From Alistipes onderdonkii (GTDB lineage: Bacteria > Bacteroidota > Bacteroidia > Bacteroidales > Rikenellaceae), in the NCBI RefSeq assembly GCF_025145285.1, contig NZ_CP102251.1, forward strand, positions 3,224,001-3,288,000: 64,000 bases of DNA. The letters run 5' to 3'. The notes under the pieces were generated by a model, which saw only the letters and a list, made by a program, of their open reading frames with translations, had not been told where the DNA came from and did no database searches. Numbering within the stretch: position 1 is the first letter of the stretch; every line of letters starts with the position of its first letter. Of this stretch, positions 41,727 through 50,364 are shown in pieces. A program made the translations under genes and the position numbers.

Positions 41727-41774
41727 TCGCCTTTTGGGGAAATCAATTAACAATAAAAAGAAAGGAAAATTATT

Positions 41775-42605
41775 ATGGAAATCAAAGCTGCTGATGTAAT
41801 GAAGCTCCGCAAGATGACCGGTGCCGGTATGATGGACTGCAAGAATGCCCTGATCGAGGCCGAAGGTGACTTTGCACGTGCTCAGGACATTATCCGCGAG
41901 AAAGGCAAGCTCGTCGTTGCCAAGCGCGCCGACCGCACCGCTACCGAGGGTGTCGTCGTTACGAAGATCGTAGGCCAGAAGGCTTACCTTCTCTGCCTGG
42001 CCTGCGAGACCGATTTCGTGGCTCAGAATGCAGAATATACCGCATCGGCCAACGCGATGCTGGAGGTTGCCGTAAAGAACGACGCCGCAGACCGCGACGC
42101 CCTGATGGCCTCGAAGAATGACGAAGGCCACACCGTCGAGGAGATGGTGACCGAGAAATCGGGACAGACGGGCGAGAAGATCGAACTGGCATACTATGCC
42201 CGCATCGAGGCTCCCTATTGCGCCGCTTACGTGCACTTCAACAAGAAGCTCGGCACGATCCTCGGTTTCAACAAGGAGGTTCCCGCCGAGGTCGCCCACA
42301 CCGTTGCCATGCAGGCTACGGCGATGGCTCCGGTTTCGATTTCGGAGGCCGACTGCCCCGCGGAGATCGTGGAGCACGAGCGTAAGATCGCCGTCGAGGC
42401 CATGAAGCAGGATCCCAAGAACGCCAACAAGCCCGAGGCTATCCTCGAGAAGATCGCCGAGGGTAAGATGCGCAAGTTCTTCGAGGAGAACACGCTGCTG
42501 AACCAGCCGGTGGTAGGCGAGAAGGAGACGATCGCCGAGTTCATCCACAAGGCTGACAAGGAGGCTACGGTTGTCGCTTACAAGCGTTTCGCGCTGGGCG
42601 AGTAA
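41775..42605 (+). CDS. tsf: Elongation factor Ts
   Basis: The 276-aa protein recycles EF-Tu by releasing GDP. The UBA-like N-terminus VMKLRKMTGAGMMDCKNAL and the TDFVAQN motif (ETDFVAQNAEYTASANAMLEVAV) mark the family; the two core subdomains follow. It is the last core gene before the CTn-like element. Confidence 0.97.
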   Translation: MEIKAADVMKLRKMTGAGMMDCKNALIEAEGDFARAQDIIREKGKLVVAKRADRTATEGVVVTKIVGQKAYLLCLACETDFVAQNAEYTASANAMLEVAVKNDAADRDALMASKNDEGHTVEEMVTEKSGQTGEKIELAYYARIEAPYCAAYVHFNKKLGTILGFNKEVPAEVAHTVAMQATAMAPVSISEADCPAEIVEHERKIAVEAMKQDPKNANKPEAILEKIAEGKMRKFFEENTLLNQPVVGEKETIAEFIHKADKEATVVAYKRFALGE

Positions 42606-42784
42606 TCTATCACCAGGAGGGGTGCGATGTGCCCCGCTATATGTTCGAAAAGGCCGAAACCTTGTCGAATTTCCGGGGATAAAAAACAGAGGTATAAAAA
42701 AGTGTAAAGCAAAAGATAATCAAATAATTATACACTTTTCTTCAGTACCTTTGTTTTAGAAAAAAAGTAGAATAAGGTAATGTT

Positions 42785-42826
42785 AAACGAGGTTTCGGTT
42801 TCCAAATCGTTACCTCGTTTCTTTTG
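42785..42826 (+). terminator. Terminator hairpin between tsf and integrase
   Basis: AAACGAGGT (42785-42793) pairs with ACCTCGTTT (42812-42820), followed by CTTTTG. A -7-like TACCTTTG lies at 42746-42753 just upstream without a matching -33, so a short transcript may start and end here. The rest of the gap (42606-42929) is AT-rich with an AGTGTAA/TTACACT inverted pair and no gene. Confidence 0.55.
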
Positions 42827-42929
42827 CTCTATTATTCATAGAAACGTGATTTTCAGTTTCTTGCATCTCTATTCATCTTGACATACGACTCTGCTGAAAT
42901 TATTTTTGCAACCCTAAAAAGCAGAGTTT

Positions 42930-44147
42930 ATGCGTAGCACGTTCAAGGTTCTGTTCTACCTTAAAAGGAACAAAGACAAAGATCAGAAAGTCGTCCCTGT
43001 CATGGGTCGCATCACGGTCAACGGCAGCATCGCGCAGTTCAGCGCGAAGCTCTCCGTCCCGGAAACGCTTTGGGAGGTCAGCGGTGGCCGCGCCAAAGGC
43101 CGTAGTCTCGAAGCGGATCGCATCAACCGTCATCTGGACAACATCCGCACCCAGATCGGCAAACACTATCAAGCAATTTGTGACCGGGAGTCATACGTTA
43201 CGGCCGAAAAGGTCAAGAATGCCTATCTCGGCTTCGGCGAGAAATACCGGCTGCTTCTCGAAGCGTTCGAGAAATTCACCGGCGACCTCAAGAAACGTGT
43301 CGGCATCGACCGCTGCCACGGTACATGGAACCGCTACTATAAATCCATCGACCATCTGCGGACTTTCATGCGTAAGGAGTATAACGTGAGCGATATGCCC
43401 TTGGCAGAATTGGAACAGTCGTTCATCGAGCAATACCACGTCTACCTTAAATCCGATCTGGGGCTCAAGCCTACGACCGTCAGCGGTTATCTCAAATGCC
43501 TGAAATACGTTGTCAAAATCGCGTTCAACAACGGCTGGATGCCTCGCAACCCCTTTTCCCTCTATCAATATACGGCTCCGAATCCGGAACGTAGTTTTTT
43601 AACGGAAGATGAACTCCGGCGTATGATGACTACCGAGCTGCGGTATAAGCGTCAGGACTATAACCGCGATATGTTCCTGTTCTCCTGCTTCACGGGCATC
43701 TGCTATGCGGATATGGCCTCGCTGACCTATGACCGGATAGAGCAGGATGCGCAGGGCGAGTGGTGGATCAGCGGGAACCGCCAGAAGACCGAAACCAGAT
43801 ACGTTGTCAAACTTCTGCCGTATGCGTTGTTCATCCTGAACAAGTACCGGGGCCTGACCGGCGACGGACGTGTTTTTGCCATGTCTACACTCGATTCGAT
43901 CGACGACAGCCTGAAAAACATCGCCCGGAAGTGCGGCATCGACAAACAACTCTCGTTCCATCTGGCAAGGCACACGTACGCCACGACGATCTGCCTGTCG
44001 AACGGCGTGAGTCTGGAGACGCTTTCGAAGATGCTGGGACATAAAAATATCACCACCACTCAAATCTATGCGAAAGTCACCCCGCCGATGATCGACCGTG
44101 AGGTTACCATGCTCCGGGAGAAACTGGCAACGAAATTCTCCGTGTAG
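42930..44147 (+). CDS. int: Tyrosine recombinase (CTn-type integrase), 405 aa
   Basis: The enzyme integrates and excises the element. It has the N-terminal arm-binding region (STFKVLFYLKRNKDKDQKVVPVMGRITVNG), a SAM-like core-binding domain (about 110-200), and the catalytic domain with the first Arg in FLFSCFTGICYADMASL, HLARHTYATT (HxxR), LGHKNITTTQIYAKV (LGH plus Tyr nucleophile). Length and N-terminus fit Bacteroides conjugative transposon integrases. It is followed by two small HTH genes, the usual int-xis layout. Confidence 0.95.
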   Translation: MRSTFKVLFYLKRNKDKDQKVVPVMGRITVNGSIAQFSAKLSVPETLWEVSGGRAKGRSLEADRINRHLDNIRTQIGKHYQAICDRESYVTAEKVKNAYLGFGEKYRLLLEAFEKFTGDLKKRVGIDRCHGTWNRYYKSIDHLRTFMRKEYNVSDMPLAELEQSFIEQYHVYLKSDLGLKPTTVSGYLKCLKYVVKIAFNNGWMPRNPFSLYQYTAPNPERSFLTEDELRRMMTTELRYKRQDYNRDMFLFSCFTGICYADMASLTYDRIEQDAQGEWWISGNRQKTETRYVVKLLPYALFILNKYRGLTGDGRVFAMSTLDSIDDSLKNIARKCGIDKQLSFHLARHTYATTICLSNGVSLETLSKMLGHKNITTTQIYAKVTPPMIDREVTMLREKLATKFSV

Positions 44148-44252
44148 ACACTTTGCGATAAAGTATATAAATATATTATGTATTTACATACTTGTATAAA
44201 CTCATCATTCGGTCATTGCATCTTTGCGGCGAAAACCTACTGCAACCCGATT

Positions 44253-44552
44253 ATGGAACGACTCGATGAGATTTTGGAAATCGTCCGAGAGATCCGCGAG
44301 GATGTCTCCTTTATGAAACGCCACCGTAATATGCTTTGCGGGATGCCTATTCTGGAAGTCGACGAAGTATGCGACCTTTTGAAGATGAGCGATCGTCAAC
44401 TGCGCCGTTATCGCACTTCGGGTCAGCTTGTCGGTTTCCATTTCGGTCGTCGTCTAATGTTTTCGACGGCTGAAATCAACCGCTTCATAGAGCGTGTTGA
44501 AATGGAACATAAGCAGAAAAAGTCTTTGAGAAAAGCTATCCATAATCTTTAA
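44253..44552 (+). CDS. Excisionase-like HTH protein (HTH_17)
   Basis: From the ATG at 44253 the product has 99 aa: a coiled N-terminus (MERLDEILEIVREIREDVSFMK) then a winged HTH (EVDEVCDLLKMSDRQLRRYRTSGQLVGFHFGRRLMFSTAEINRFIERVE). Such pairs of small HTH proteins in CTn elements control excision. A -7-like CATCTTTG lies 25-32 bp upstream of the start. A longer frame starting at 44178 would cross this promoter-like site. Confidence 0.75.
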   Translation: MERLDEILEIVREIREDVSFMKRHRNMLCGMPILEVDEVCDLLKMSDRQLRRYRTSGQLVGFHFGRRLMFSTAEINRFIERVEMEHKQKKSLRKAIHNL

Positions 44553-44563
44553 CACATAATACT

Positions 44564-44905
44564 ATGTCTGAAACAACAGAAAGATCTTATTATCTGGTGG
44601 AGTCCATGTATTTCGAGAAACTGCTCCGCACGCATTTCATGCTGACACAATCCACGCTGCTCTTCGAACACCTGTTGAGCCACAGTGACCGCCCGATGTT
44701 CCTCTCGGCCCGCAAGGTCTGCGAGGTGCTGGGTATGGATTGCCACCAACTCGAACAATGCCGTAAAAAGCGGATGATCCGCGCCCGTGCCGTCAACGGA
44801 CAGATGTTCTACGATGCCTACGAGCTGATCGCGCTTACGGAACACTTCTACCGCCGGAAGTTGCGGAAGACCCTCTCCCGGATACCGCAGTTCGAGGTGC
44901 GCTGA
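44564..44905 (+). CDS. Second small HTH protein of the integration module
   Basis: The 113-aa product is helical. A winged-HTH-like segment runs FLSARKVCEVLGMDCHQLEQCRKKRMIRARAVNGQMFYDAYELIALTEHF. It lies 11 bp after the previous HTH gene and is followed by a terminator. The order matches xis-type gene pairs of Bacteroidetes ICEs. Confidence 0.7.
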   Translation: MSETTERSYYLVESMYFEKLLRTHFMLTQSTLLFEHLLSHSDRPMFLSARKVCEVLGMDCHQLEQCRKKRMIRARAVNGQMFYDAYELIALTEHFYRRKLRKTLSRIPQFEVR

Positions 44906-44923
44906 TCCGTTCGTGCTGAAAGG

Positions 44924-44955
44924 GACTGACTGCATCCGCAGCAGTCTCTTTTTGT
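44924..44955 (+). terminator. Terminator after the integration module
   Basis: GACTG...CTGC / GCAG...CAGTC form a two-part stem (44924-44946), followed by TCTTTTTG. It lies 19 bp after the stop at 44905. Confidence 0.6.
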
Positions 44956-44997
44956 TTTGAGACAGCGCGAATAATAATTAAAAATCCCTTTGTGAAC

Positions 44998-45136
44998 GCC
45001 GGCCTCGGGGCAAGATAGCGCCGGACACGTTCCGGCGTCAAATTTTTGCGGCACGATCTCCACCCTTCGGGTCGTATCGCCCCTCAAAAATTTGCCTTGT
45101 CCGTGCCGTCGCTGAATATCCCGCCCCGAAGCCGGC
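44998..45136. other. Nested inverted-repeat region (structured RNA or DNA site)
   Basis: The outer arms GCCGGCCTCGGGGC (44998-45011) and GCCCCGAAGCCGGC (45123-45136) pair 13 of 14. Inside are CGCCGGA/TCCGGCG (45019-45037, 5-nt loop), CAAATTTTTG (45039-45048) with CAAAAATTTG (45085-45094), and an ACCCTTCGGGT hairpin (45062-45072). No gene fits. It may be a conserved ICE regulatory RNA, or a replication or transfer site. Confidence 0.6.
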
Positions 45137-45196
45137 TTCTCACTTTTCATAACGGGTATCTGCCGGCCTTATGTCAAACTAAAATCCATTTCGAAT

Positions 45197-45397
45197 ATGA
45201 AGAATCAGAAATTCGAGATTGCGGTGGCGGGTTACGACTACCGTTTCAAGACCTACGCCCGGGACGGCGTGGAGGCATCGGTAAAGGTGAAATGTTTCCT
45301 CGGACGACCCGATGCCGAGTGTACGATCCTTATTCCGACGTTGAACGACGACCTGCGGGAAACTGAATCCTGCCGCAGGCAGGCGGCCCGGCGATGA
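45197..45397 (+). CDS. Small ICE protein, 66 aa
   Basis: The 66-aa product (FEIAVAGYDYRFKTYARDGVEASVKVKCFLGRPDAECTILIPTL) is beta-rich. It overlaps the next gene by 4 bp (ATGA). No family name is known to me. Its coding is supported by the overlap and by typical composition. Confidence 0.55.
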   Translation: MKNQKFEIAVAGYDYRFKTYARDGVEASVKVKCFLGRPDAECTILIPTLNDDLRETESCRRQAARR

Positions 45398-46047
45398 GAA
45401 AGTGGATCGATCAGTCGACCTTCGACGAGCTGCTGCTCGCCAATGCCGAGGATAACGTAGAGCGGGCTATTCAAAGCGCATCGGCCGTATTGGAAACAGT
45501 GCAGGAGTTCGTTCCGGAGGCAGCCTTGTTCTACCGTGTTACACATGCCGAGGACAGCCTGAAAAACTATTTCGAGGAGGCGTGCACCGGTTTCCGAAGA
45601 AACGGCATCCTGTTTCTCGTCCGCCAATATTTCTATCCAAAACCCTATTACGACCTCCGATTCGATTGGTCGTTCTTCCGATATGCGGACAACTACTCCT
45701 ACGGCAAGGCTTTCGACAAACAAACCGCTCCGAACCGTATCGGGGTCTTCACCAAAAAGAAGATCGACGACTGGGTGGAATACCTCACGCAGGGTTTCCG
45801 GAATCTCGAACGGATCGATGCGGAGAACGAACGCAAAATGACCGGGTACCGCAACCGGTTGGAGGCTCTGTCCGATGTGGTTTGGGTTCATGACAAAAGT
45901 CACGGCCAGATCATTCGTAACGGCCTGACCTATACTTTCGATATCCGGCAGACGGATTACAGCGAAAAGATCTCTTTGGACTATCGGTGCCGCACGCTCG
46001 ACGATTTCCTTGCACTCTCCGACAATAAATTCACACCTAAACCTTAA
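45394..46047 (+). CDS. Hypothetical ICE protein, 217 aa
   Basis: The 217-aa product is soluble, mixed alpha/beta, rich in Tyr/Phe in its middle (FLVRQYFYPKPYYDLRFDWSFFRYADNYSYG). It is in an operon of small accessory ICE genes. No catalytic motif seen. Confidence 0.65.
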   Translation: MRKWIDQSTFDELLLANAEDNVERAIQSASAVLETVQEFVPEAALFYRVTHAEDSLKNYFEEACTGFRRNGILFLVRQYFYPKPYYDLRFDWSFFRYADNYSYGKAFDKQTAPNRIGVFTKKKIDDWVEYLTQGFRNLERIDAENERKMTGYRNRLEALSDVVWVHDKSHGQIIRNGLTYTFDIRQTDYSEKISLDYRCRTLDDFLALSDNKFTPKP

Positions 46048-46053
46048 ACGACT

Positions 46054-46266
46054 ATGGAACGAAACATTATTATCGAAAATATCTGCACTGCGTGCCGCTG
46101 CGGCGAACGTCGCGCCGAGGAATATTTGACCGCGGAACTTCGCAACCTGCGGGAACTGCGGGATGCCGGGGCTCTGTGCTACGGCGATCTTGAAACGGCC
46201 TGTTCTGGGCTGGGACTGGACTTCGATTATACGGACTATTTCTGTCAGGCCTTGTCACTGAACTAA
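46054..46266 (+). CDS. Small ICE protein, 70 aa
   Basis: A 70-aa acidic helical protein (CGERRAEEYLTAELRNLRELRDAGALCYGDLETACSGLGLDFDYTDYF) placed 6 bp after the 217-aa gene and 12 bp before the next. Family not recognised. Confidence 0.55.
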   Translation: MERNIIIENICTACRCGERRAEEYLTAELRNLRELRDAGALCYGDLETACSGLGLDFDYTDYFCQALSLN

Positions 46267-46278
46267 CTCCGATTTACG

Positions 46279-46578
46279 ATGAACAATCTTTGTTTCAACC
46301 GTTTCACACTGCGGACGGACGATGCGAAAACCCGCCGCAAAATCCTTCGCTGGCTGGCGCTCAATTACCGCTTGTACGAATACCTCCCCTCGGAGGCAGA
46401 GATCCGCGGACGGTTCATCTCGCGCAAACCCTTTCCCGCCGAGGCGTTCCGGCGTCAGATCGGGAAACTGCACGGCGACAGGACTCTGTTCCTGCGGATT
46501 GTCTCTACGGACTTATACTCGCTCTATGTGGAAGGTAACGTCTACCTGCTCGGAGCGTGGTACCGAATCTTTCTTTAA
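46279..46578 (+). CDS. Small ICE protein, 99 aa
   Basis: The 99-aa product (FNRFTLRTDDAKTRRKILRWLALNYRLYEYLPSEAEIRG...LFLRIVSTDLYSLYVEGNVYLLGAWYRIFL) has a basic first half and a beta-rich end. It may be an antirestriction-like or DNA-mimic-type small protein, but no motif supports that. Operon position only. Confidence 0.5.
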   Translation: MNNLCFNRFTLRTDDAKTRRKILRWLALNYRLYEYLPSEAEIRGRFISRKPFPAEAFRRQIGKLHGDRTLFLRIVSTDLYSLYVEGNVYLLGAWYRIFL

Positions 46579-46626
46579 TAACCTGCCGCCTGCTCCGCAA
46601 CGAGCGGGCGGCGTCATTTCCATATC

Positions 46627-46944
46627 ATGGCATACGAATCATCCATTCCTTTCGCGGATATCAGGGATTTCCGCGACGCTGAGATCAACGGCATCCCGGC
46701 TCTTTTCACCATATCTCGGCTCGATTCCGAAACCCTTCCCGCCGATTTTCACTCGTGCGAGGTTATGGGCGGCCGTGGCAGCGATTTTCAGTGGCTCGTT
46801 CCGCTGGCTTTGGCAAACTTCACCGGAACGTTCGTCTCCCGGCAGCCCCTGCTCCGGGAAGGACAGGCGTCCGCTGAAATACGCCGGTACGGCATCTATG
46901 ACGCGACGACAGTCGACGAATGGTCTGAAAACAATAACTCTTAA
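46627..46944 (+). CDS. LPD28-like small ICE protein
   Basis: The 105-aa product contains NGIPALFTISRLDSETLPADFHSCEV, followed by a short beta region and FTGTFVSRQPL. This order recalls the LPD28 domain found in Bacteroidetes mobile elements and in large ICE polyproteins. The match is from memory and partial. Function unknown. Confidence 0.5.
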   Translation: MAYESSIPFADIRDFRDAEINGIPALFTISRLDSETLPADFHSCEVMGGRGSDFQWLVPLALANFTGTFVSRQPLLREGQASAEIRRYGIYDATTVDEWSENNNS

Positions 46945-46949
46945 ACATT

Positions 46950-47387
46950 ATGCGACGAAAATTCAAACTGAAGGTCTGTTATACCTTCCACGGGGCTTTT
47001 ACCCTGCGTGCGGCTTCCGGCAAGGAAGCCGCACGTCTTGTTTCCGAACAATGCGGAACGGTTCTGAGTGCGATTCAAACGACTCTCGGCGAAGAATCCG
47101 AGGTAGACTGGCATTTCGACAAACATCCCCGGCTTGCAGTTCGGGAAGTAATCGCTCTTCCGGAGACCCTCGACGGGGAGAAGCTGCCGCGCGTGCAGGT
47201 CTTTCACCCCGGGCAGCGTGTCTTCCGGAGCGATCCCGACTATGAAATGTCCGGTTGTTGTGTCGTCTGTTCGGGTAATGACGACGTGGAGGAACCCTCT
47301 GACGATGACATCATCCGGATTTGTTCTTCGGCTTCGGAAGCCGAAGTTTTTCCGTGCGAACTACGTCCCGTATTCAAAAAACGTTAA
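46950..47387 (+). CDS. Small ICE protein, 145 aa
   Basis: The product begins KFKLKVCYTFHGAFTLRAASGKEAARLVSEQCGTVLSAIQTTL, an amphipathic beta-alpha unit, then an acidic tail (SGNDDVEEPSDDDIIRICSS). It belongs to the same operon, 5 bp after the previous gene. Family not recognised. Confidence 0.55.
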   Translation: MRRKFKLKVCYTFHGAFTLRAASGKEAARLVSEQCGTVLSAIQTTLGEESEVDWHFDKHPRLAVREVIALPETLDGEKLPRVQVFHPGQRVFRSDPDYEMSGCCVVCSGNDDVEEPSDDDIIRICSSASEAEVFPCELRPVFKKR

Positions 47388-47399
47388 AGACACATTCAA

Positions 47400-47615
47400 A
47401 TGAAGATGCAGGAATCCGATTTCCGGCGTGCGCTGGAAATCATCACCCGGAACAACCGGATCACGGTGTCGTTCAACACACCGATCGCCGACAACTACTC
47501 CCAAGTCTATCCGCTTCTTATCCATGAGAGCAACGCTTCGGTACTGAAACAGCTCCATGAGGCGGGCTTCTCGATGAGCATGACGAAAAAAGGACTGGAA
47601 GTGTCGAAGTATTAA
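47400..47615 (+). CDS. Small ICE protein, 71 aa
   Basis: The 71-aa protein (MQESDFRRALEIITRNNRITVSFNTPIADNYSQVYPLLIHESNASVLKQLHEAGFSMSMTKKGLEV) looks like a compact alpha/beta unit. Met3 is another possible start. Packed 12 bp after its neighbour. Function unknown. Confidence 0.55.
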   Translation: MKMQESDFRRALEIITRNNRITVSFNTPIADNYSQVYPLLIHESNASVLKQLHEAGFSMSMTKKGLEVSKY

Positions 47616-47632
47616 CCTCAAATAATCGCGCA

Positions 47633-48012
47633 ATGAAACGCTATGAATTTTATCGGAATCAAAAAATTACTGTCATAGATTGCCGGTATTTCAGTTTTGA
47701 AGCCGAGAATCTCGAAACGGCAGTCCAGAAGATCAAGGAGCTGTGTGCAGACGGTCAACTCGACGAACTGTCAAACGATCCGACCTATCAGGAAGATGTT
47801 GCTTATCAAATTCCCGGAACGGAATATCCACTGGATATAGAAAACAATAATGGAGATCCTACGGTTATGATTTACTCGGCCGCAGACGGAAACTGCATCA
47901 TGGACAACCTTCCGAAGAGAAGTATCAAATGCTTGTCGATGCCTGCGAGGCGTGGTGGAACAGACAATTCGCAGAGGAGCAAATCCGAATCCGGAAAGAG
48001 TCTGCCCAATGA
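47633..48012 (+). pseudogene. Small ICE gene broken by a -1 shift
   Basis: The first 93 codons (RYEFYRNQKITVIDCRYFSF ... SAADGNCIMDNLP) are protein-like. After about 47911 the original frame turns into Arg/Ser-rich nonsense to 48055, while the next frame gives EEKYQMLVDACEAWWNRQF and AEEQIRIRKESAQ, ending at a TGA at 48010. One missing C in the CTTCCGAAG stretch restores a single 126-aa protein. Either the gene is damaged or the base is a sequencing error. Confidence 0.6.
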
Positions 48013-48095
48013 ATACCCGGAACAAACCCGATCTGCATTGCGGACACCGACCTGATGTCCGCAGAAATACAATAACTCAAACCAAGAACATTTTA

Positions 48096-48404
48096 ATGAA
48101 CGAAACCATGAATTTACACGAATATTACCGTAACCATAAGGACGCGATCAACGCGTCGATTATGGATATTGCCTGCGATCTGGCCGTCGGACGGCTGCTG
48201 AACGCACACGGTGCACCTTTCGAAACATTCGTCGAAGCCGATGACCCCGACGATCCCGACGGCGGAACCCATTACAAGGAGGAATATCAAAAGGAATACG
48301 ATACGTATTACGATAAGGAGTACGCCCGTGTCGCAAAGCTGATGAAATTCGACTATTGCCAAGAGGACGGAGTCGCGGCTTCGCCTGAAGATACGAACAC
48401 CTAA
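48096..48404 (+). CDS. Small acidic ICE protein, 102 aa
   Basis: From the ATG at 48096 the product has 102 aa: a helical N-half (HEYYRNHKDAINASIMDIACDLAVGRLLNAHG) and a very acidic tail rich in Asp, Glu and Tyr (EADDPDDPDGGTHYKEEYQKEYDTYYDKEYARV). The charge suggests a DNA mimic, but this is speculation. The open frame upstream of the ATG overlaps the broken gene and is not coding. Confidence 0.55.
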   Translation: MNETMNLHEYYRNHKDAINASIMDIACDLAVGRLLNAHGAPFETFVEADDPDDPDGGTHYKEEYQKEYDTYYDKEYARVAKLMKFDYCQEDGVAASPEDTNT

Positions 48405-48417
48405 ACCATATACTTAT

Positions 48418-48753
48418 ATGATCGATATTCCTTTGTCCCTGCGCGTTCCGCCGCAGGGACGCTATAACCGCGGTATTTATACCTGTTATGAATGTGGTTT
48501 CGAACCGCCGCACTATAACGTAGTGCCCTGTATGCTGGGCCTTGCCGAGACCTCTGCCGGTACGATGGTCGTCTGGGAATGTCCCCGATGCGGTCAGAAA
48601 TGGATGTTTCATTATCGGGCCCAAAATTCCCGTGAGGCTCACGATTACGCAGCCCAACTTCTCGCTTACCGCAATGGCGATCCCGATTGGCGTATGACGC
48701 TGAATCCCGACTGGATTGCGGCGCAGCGGCAGAAGAGTAACCCTAAAACCTGA
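48418..48753 (+). CDS. Small zinc-ribbon-like ICE protein, 111 aa
   Basis: Two CxxC pairs (CYECGF near 22-27 and CPRCGQ near 57-62) with about 30 residues between them fit a zinc ribbon. The rest is short and helical. It likely binds nucleic acid or protein partners. It ends 4 bp before the next ORF. Confidence 0.6.
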   Translation: MIDIPLSLRVPPQGRYNRGIYTCYECGFEPPHYNVVPCMLGLAETSAGTMVVWECPRCGQKWMFHYRAQNSREAHDYAAQLLAYRNGDPDWRMTLNPDWIAAQRQKSNPKT

Positions 48754-48757
48754 TCCA

Positions 48758-49549
48758 ATGAAAATCTTTGAAAGAATCACAAAACGCTATGCGCTTCAGA
48801 ATTACTATCTGCGGCGCAATTTCTACTGGCCGGATACGCTGCCGGAGATTCTCGATTATTGGCAGCAGCACAATGACCTGCCATTCCTCTACGGCGTCGA
48901 TAACTGGCCCTATGACGTAATGTGCGAAAGGCAGCGCCGCAAGGGCGTCTATGCTTCGCAATACCTGATCCCCGACCGTACGGCGCGCCAGATGGCGGCA
49001 CTGGCCGTGCGATATTTCGACAATGACAGCCGTGTCGTGGGCGCCGCGAACCTGAACCTGCTGTTGCAGCAGGCATTGAATCCTTCGGGGCCGAGCCTCG
49101 GCCGCGGAGGCTACACCTACCGACAGGGCGACCGCGTGATGCAGTTGCGCAACAACTATGCTAAGGAGGTGTTCAACGGCGATCTGGGTTATATCCGTGA
49201 GGTGGATACGGAGGACAGGATGCTGACGGTGGATTTCGACGGCAAGAAGGTCGAGTACGATGTCACGGAACTCGACGAACTGACGCTGGCCTACGCCACG
49301 ACGATCCACAAGGCCCAAGGGTCGGAATATCCGATCGTGGTCATGCCGGTGCTGATGACCCATTATGTGATGCTCCAGCGCAACCTGATCTATACGGGTA
49401 TCACCCGAACCAAAAAGATCTGCGTGCTGATCGGTGCTGCGAAAGCCTTGGCTTATGCCGTCCGCAACGTGTCCGTGCTGAAACGCAATACGAGCCTTCG
49501 GGAGCGGTTGAATCCCTCCCTGACGACCGACGGGAAACTCCGGGGCTGA
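48758..49549 (+). CDS. Chimeric protein: ICE N-terminus fused to RecD2/UvrD-type helicase C-terminus
   Basis: Residues 1-93 (ITKRYALQNYYLRRNFYWPDTLPEILDYWQQ...AALAVRYFDNDSRV) have the composition of a small ICE protein. From about residue 96 the protein is the C-terminal part of a RecD2-type SF1 helicase: AANLNLLLQQALNP, RQGDRVMQLRNNYAKEVFNGDLGYIREV, LAYATTIHKAQGSEYPIVVMP (motif V/VI region) and YTGITRTKK. The Walker A and B motifs are missing, so it cannot be an active helicase. The join near 49040 is a deletion scar that fused two genes in frame. The start at 48758 is placed after the previous stop. Confidence 0.7.
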   Translation: MKIFERITKRYALQNYYLRRNFYWPDTLPEILDYWQQHNDLPFLYGVDNWPYDVMCERQRRKGVYASQYLIPDRTARQMAALAVRYFDNDSRVVGAANLNLLLQQALNPSGPSLGRGGYTYRQGDRVMQLRNNYAKEVFNGDLGYIREVDTEDRMLTVDFDGKKVEYDVTELDELTLAYATTIHKAQGSEYPIVVMPVLMTHYVMLQRNLIYTGITRTKKICVLIGAAKALAYAVRNVSVLKRNTSLRERLNPSLTTDGKLRG

Positions 49550-49655
49550 ATCTTCGACAGGGCTGCCGTCATTTCCTCCGCCGGTAAGGCCGAAACCGCC
49601 GGGACAAAAAGGGTGTCCTTCGAAAGAACACCCTGCGTCATGCGATGAAAACGAG

Positions 49656-49831
49656 CTATTTGGCAGCTGCCGCAAGCGACGTTTTCCGGAATTCCTTGAG
49701 TTTCTTCTCAAGCTCCAGCGACACCTTACGGGCGCGCAGTCCCGCAGCTTTGTTGTTTTTCCCGCCTGAAGCTCTGCGTCGGTCTTGAATGCCGCATACA
49801 GCTCGTCGATAGTCTTTACCAGTTCATTCAT
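49656..49831 (-). pseudogene. Histone H1-like (Hc1) gene with a -1 shift
   Basis: The ATG at 49831 starts NELVKTIDELYAAFKTDAELQAGK, typical of the small Bacteroidetes histone H1-like protein. Adding one A to the run of five A (T run at 49756-49760) gives NNKAAGLRARKVSLELEKKLKEFRKTSLAAAAK and a stop at 49656, an intact protein of about 58 aa. As written, the frame goes off after the run. The shift may be real or a homopolymer error. Confidence 0.75.
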
Positions 49832-50022
49832 GGTCGTATGGAATTTAGTAGTTTAACACGATCCAAAAATAGATATTTTTTCACAAAAACAGCTTTGTGA
49901 TGCTATTTTTTTCGGCCGGTTCCCTCGGTGCACGGCATTCCATTCCCGAAAGAATTTTTCTGCGAGGCTCCTTCGGGTTCTGCATGCCGGGTTCATATGC
50001 GGTATATGTCCGTGCTGCCGGC

Positions 50023-50364
50023 TTACAACTCCAGATTCCACTGCCGTCTGTGCTCCAAGAACGCTTCCCGGGTTCTGTCGTCGAATTCCGAGAGATCCTT
50101 CTCCGTAAGGATTCCGTTATAGAAAAGGCTGAATACCGTCAAAGCATAGCGGGAGCCGTTCAGACCGTCATACTGACGACTTATATCTTTGTCGAATGTC
50201 TGTATGCTCTTATATATTTCCAAATATTTCTCATGGCAGGACTGCGCTTTTTCATCCTGCAGGAGTCGTTTGAGTTTCGCCAGAAAGGTACAGCATTCAC
50301 GCTCCAAGGCCCGGCTTATGAGTGTTCGGGCAATTTTCTTTTGGCTTTTATCCAATTCTACCAT
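50023..50364 (-). CDS. Hypothetical ICE protein, 113 aa
   Basis: The helical 113-aa product (SQKKIARTLISRALERECCTFLAKLKRLLQDE...KYLEIYKSIQTFDKDISRQYDGLNGSRYALTVFSLFYNGILTEKDL) looks like a genuine small protein of Bacteroidetes ICEs. A larger opposite-strand frame over it is low quality. No function known. Confidence 0.6.
   Translation of the reverse strand: MVELDKSQKKIARTLISRALERECCTFLAKLKRLLQDEKAQSCHEKYLEIYKSIQTFDKDISRQYDGLNGSRYALTVFSLFYNGILTEKDLSEFDDRTREAFLEHRRQWNLEL

Noticed and set aside
40797..42548. A 583-codon minus-strand frame opposite rpsB and tsf
   Set aside because: rpsB and tsf are certain. The opposite frame is a by-product of codon bias.
45046..45366. A plus-strand frame over the structured ICE region
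   Set aside because: It overlaps the inverted repeats and a better small gene at 45197, and its composition is not protein-like.
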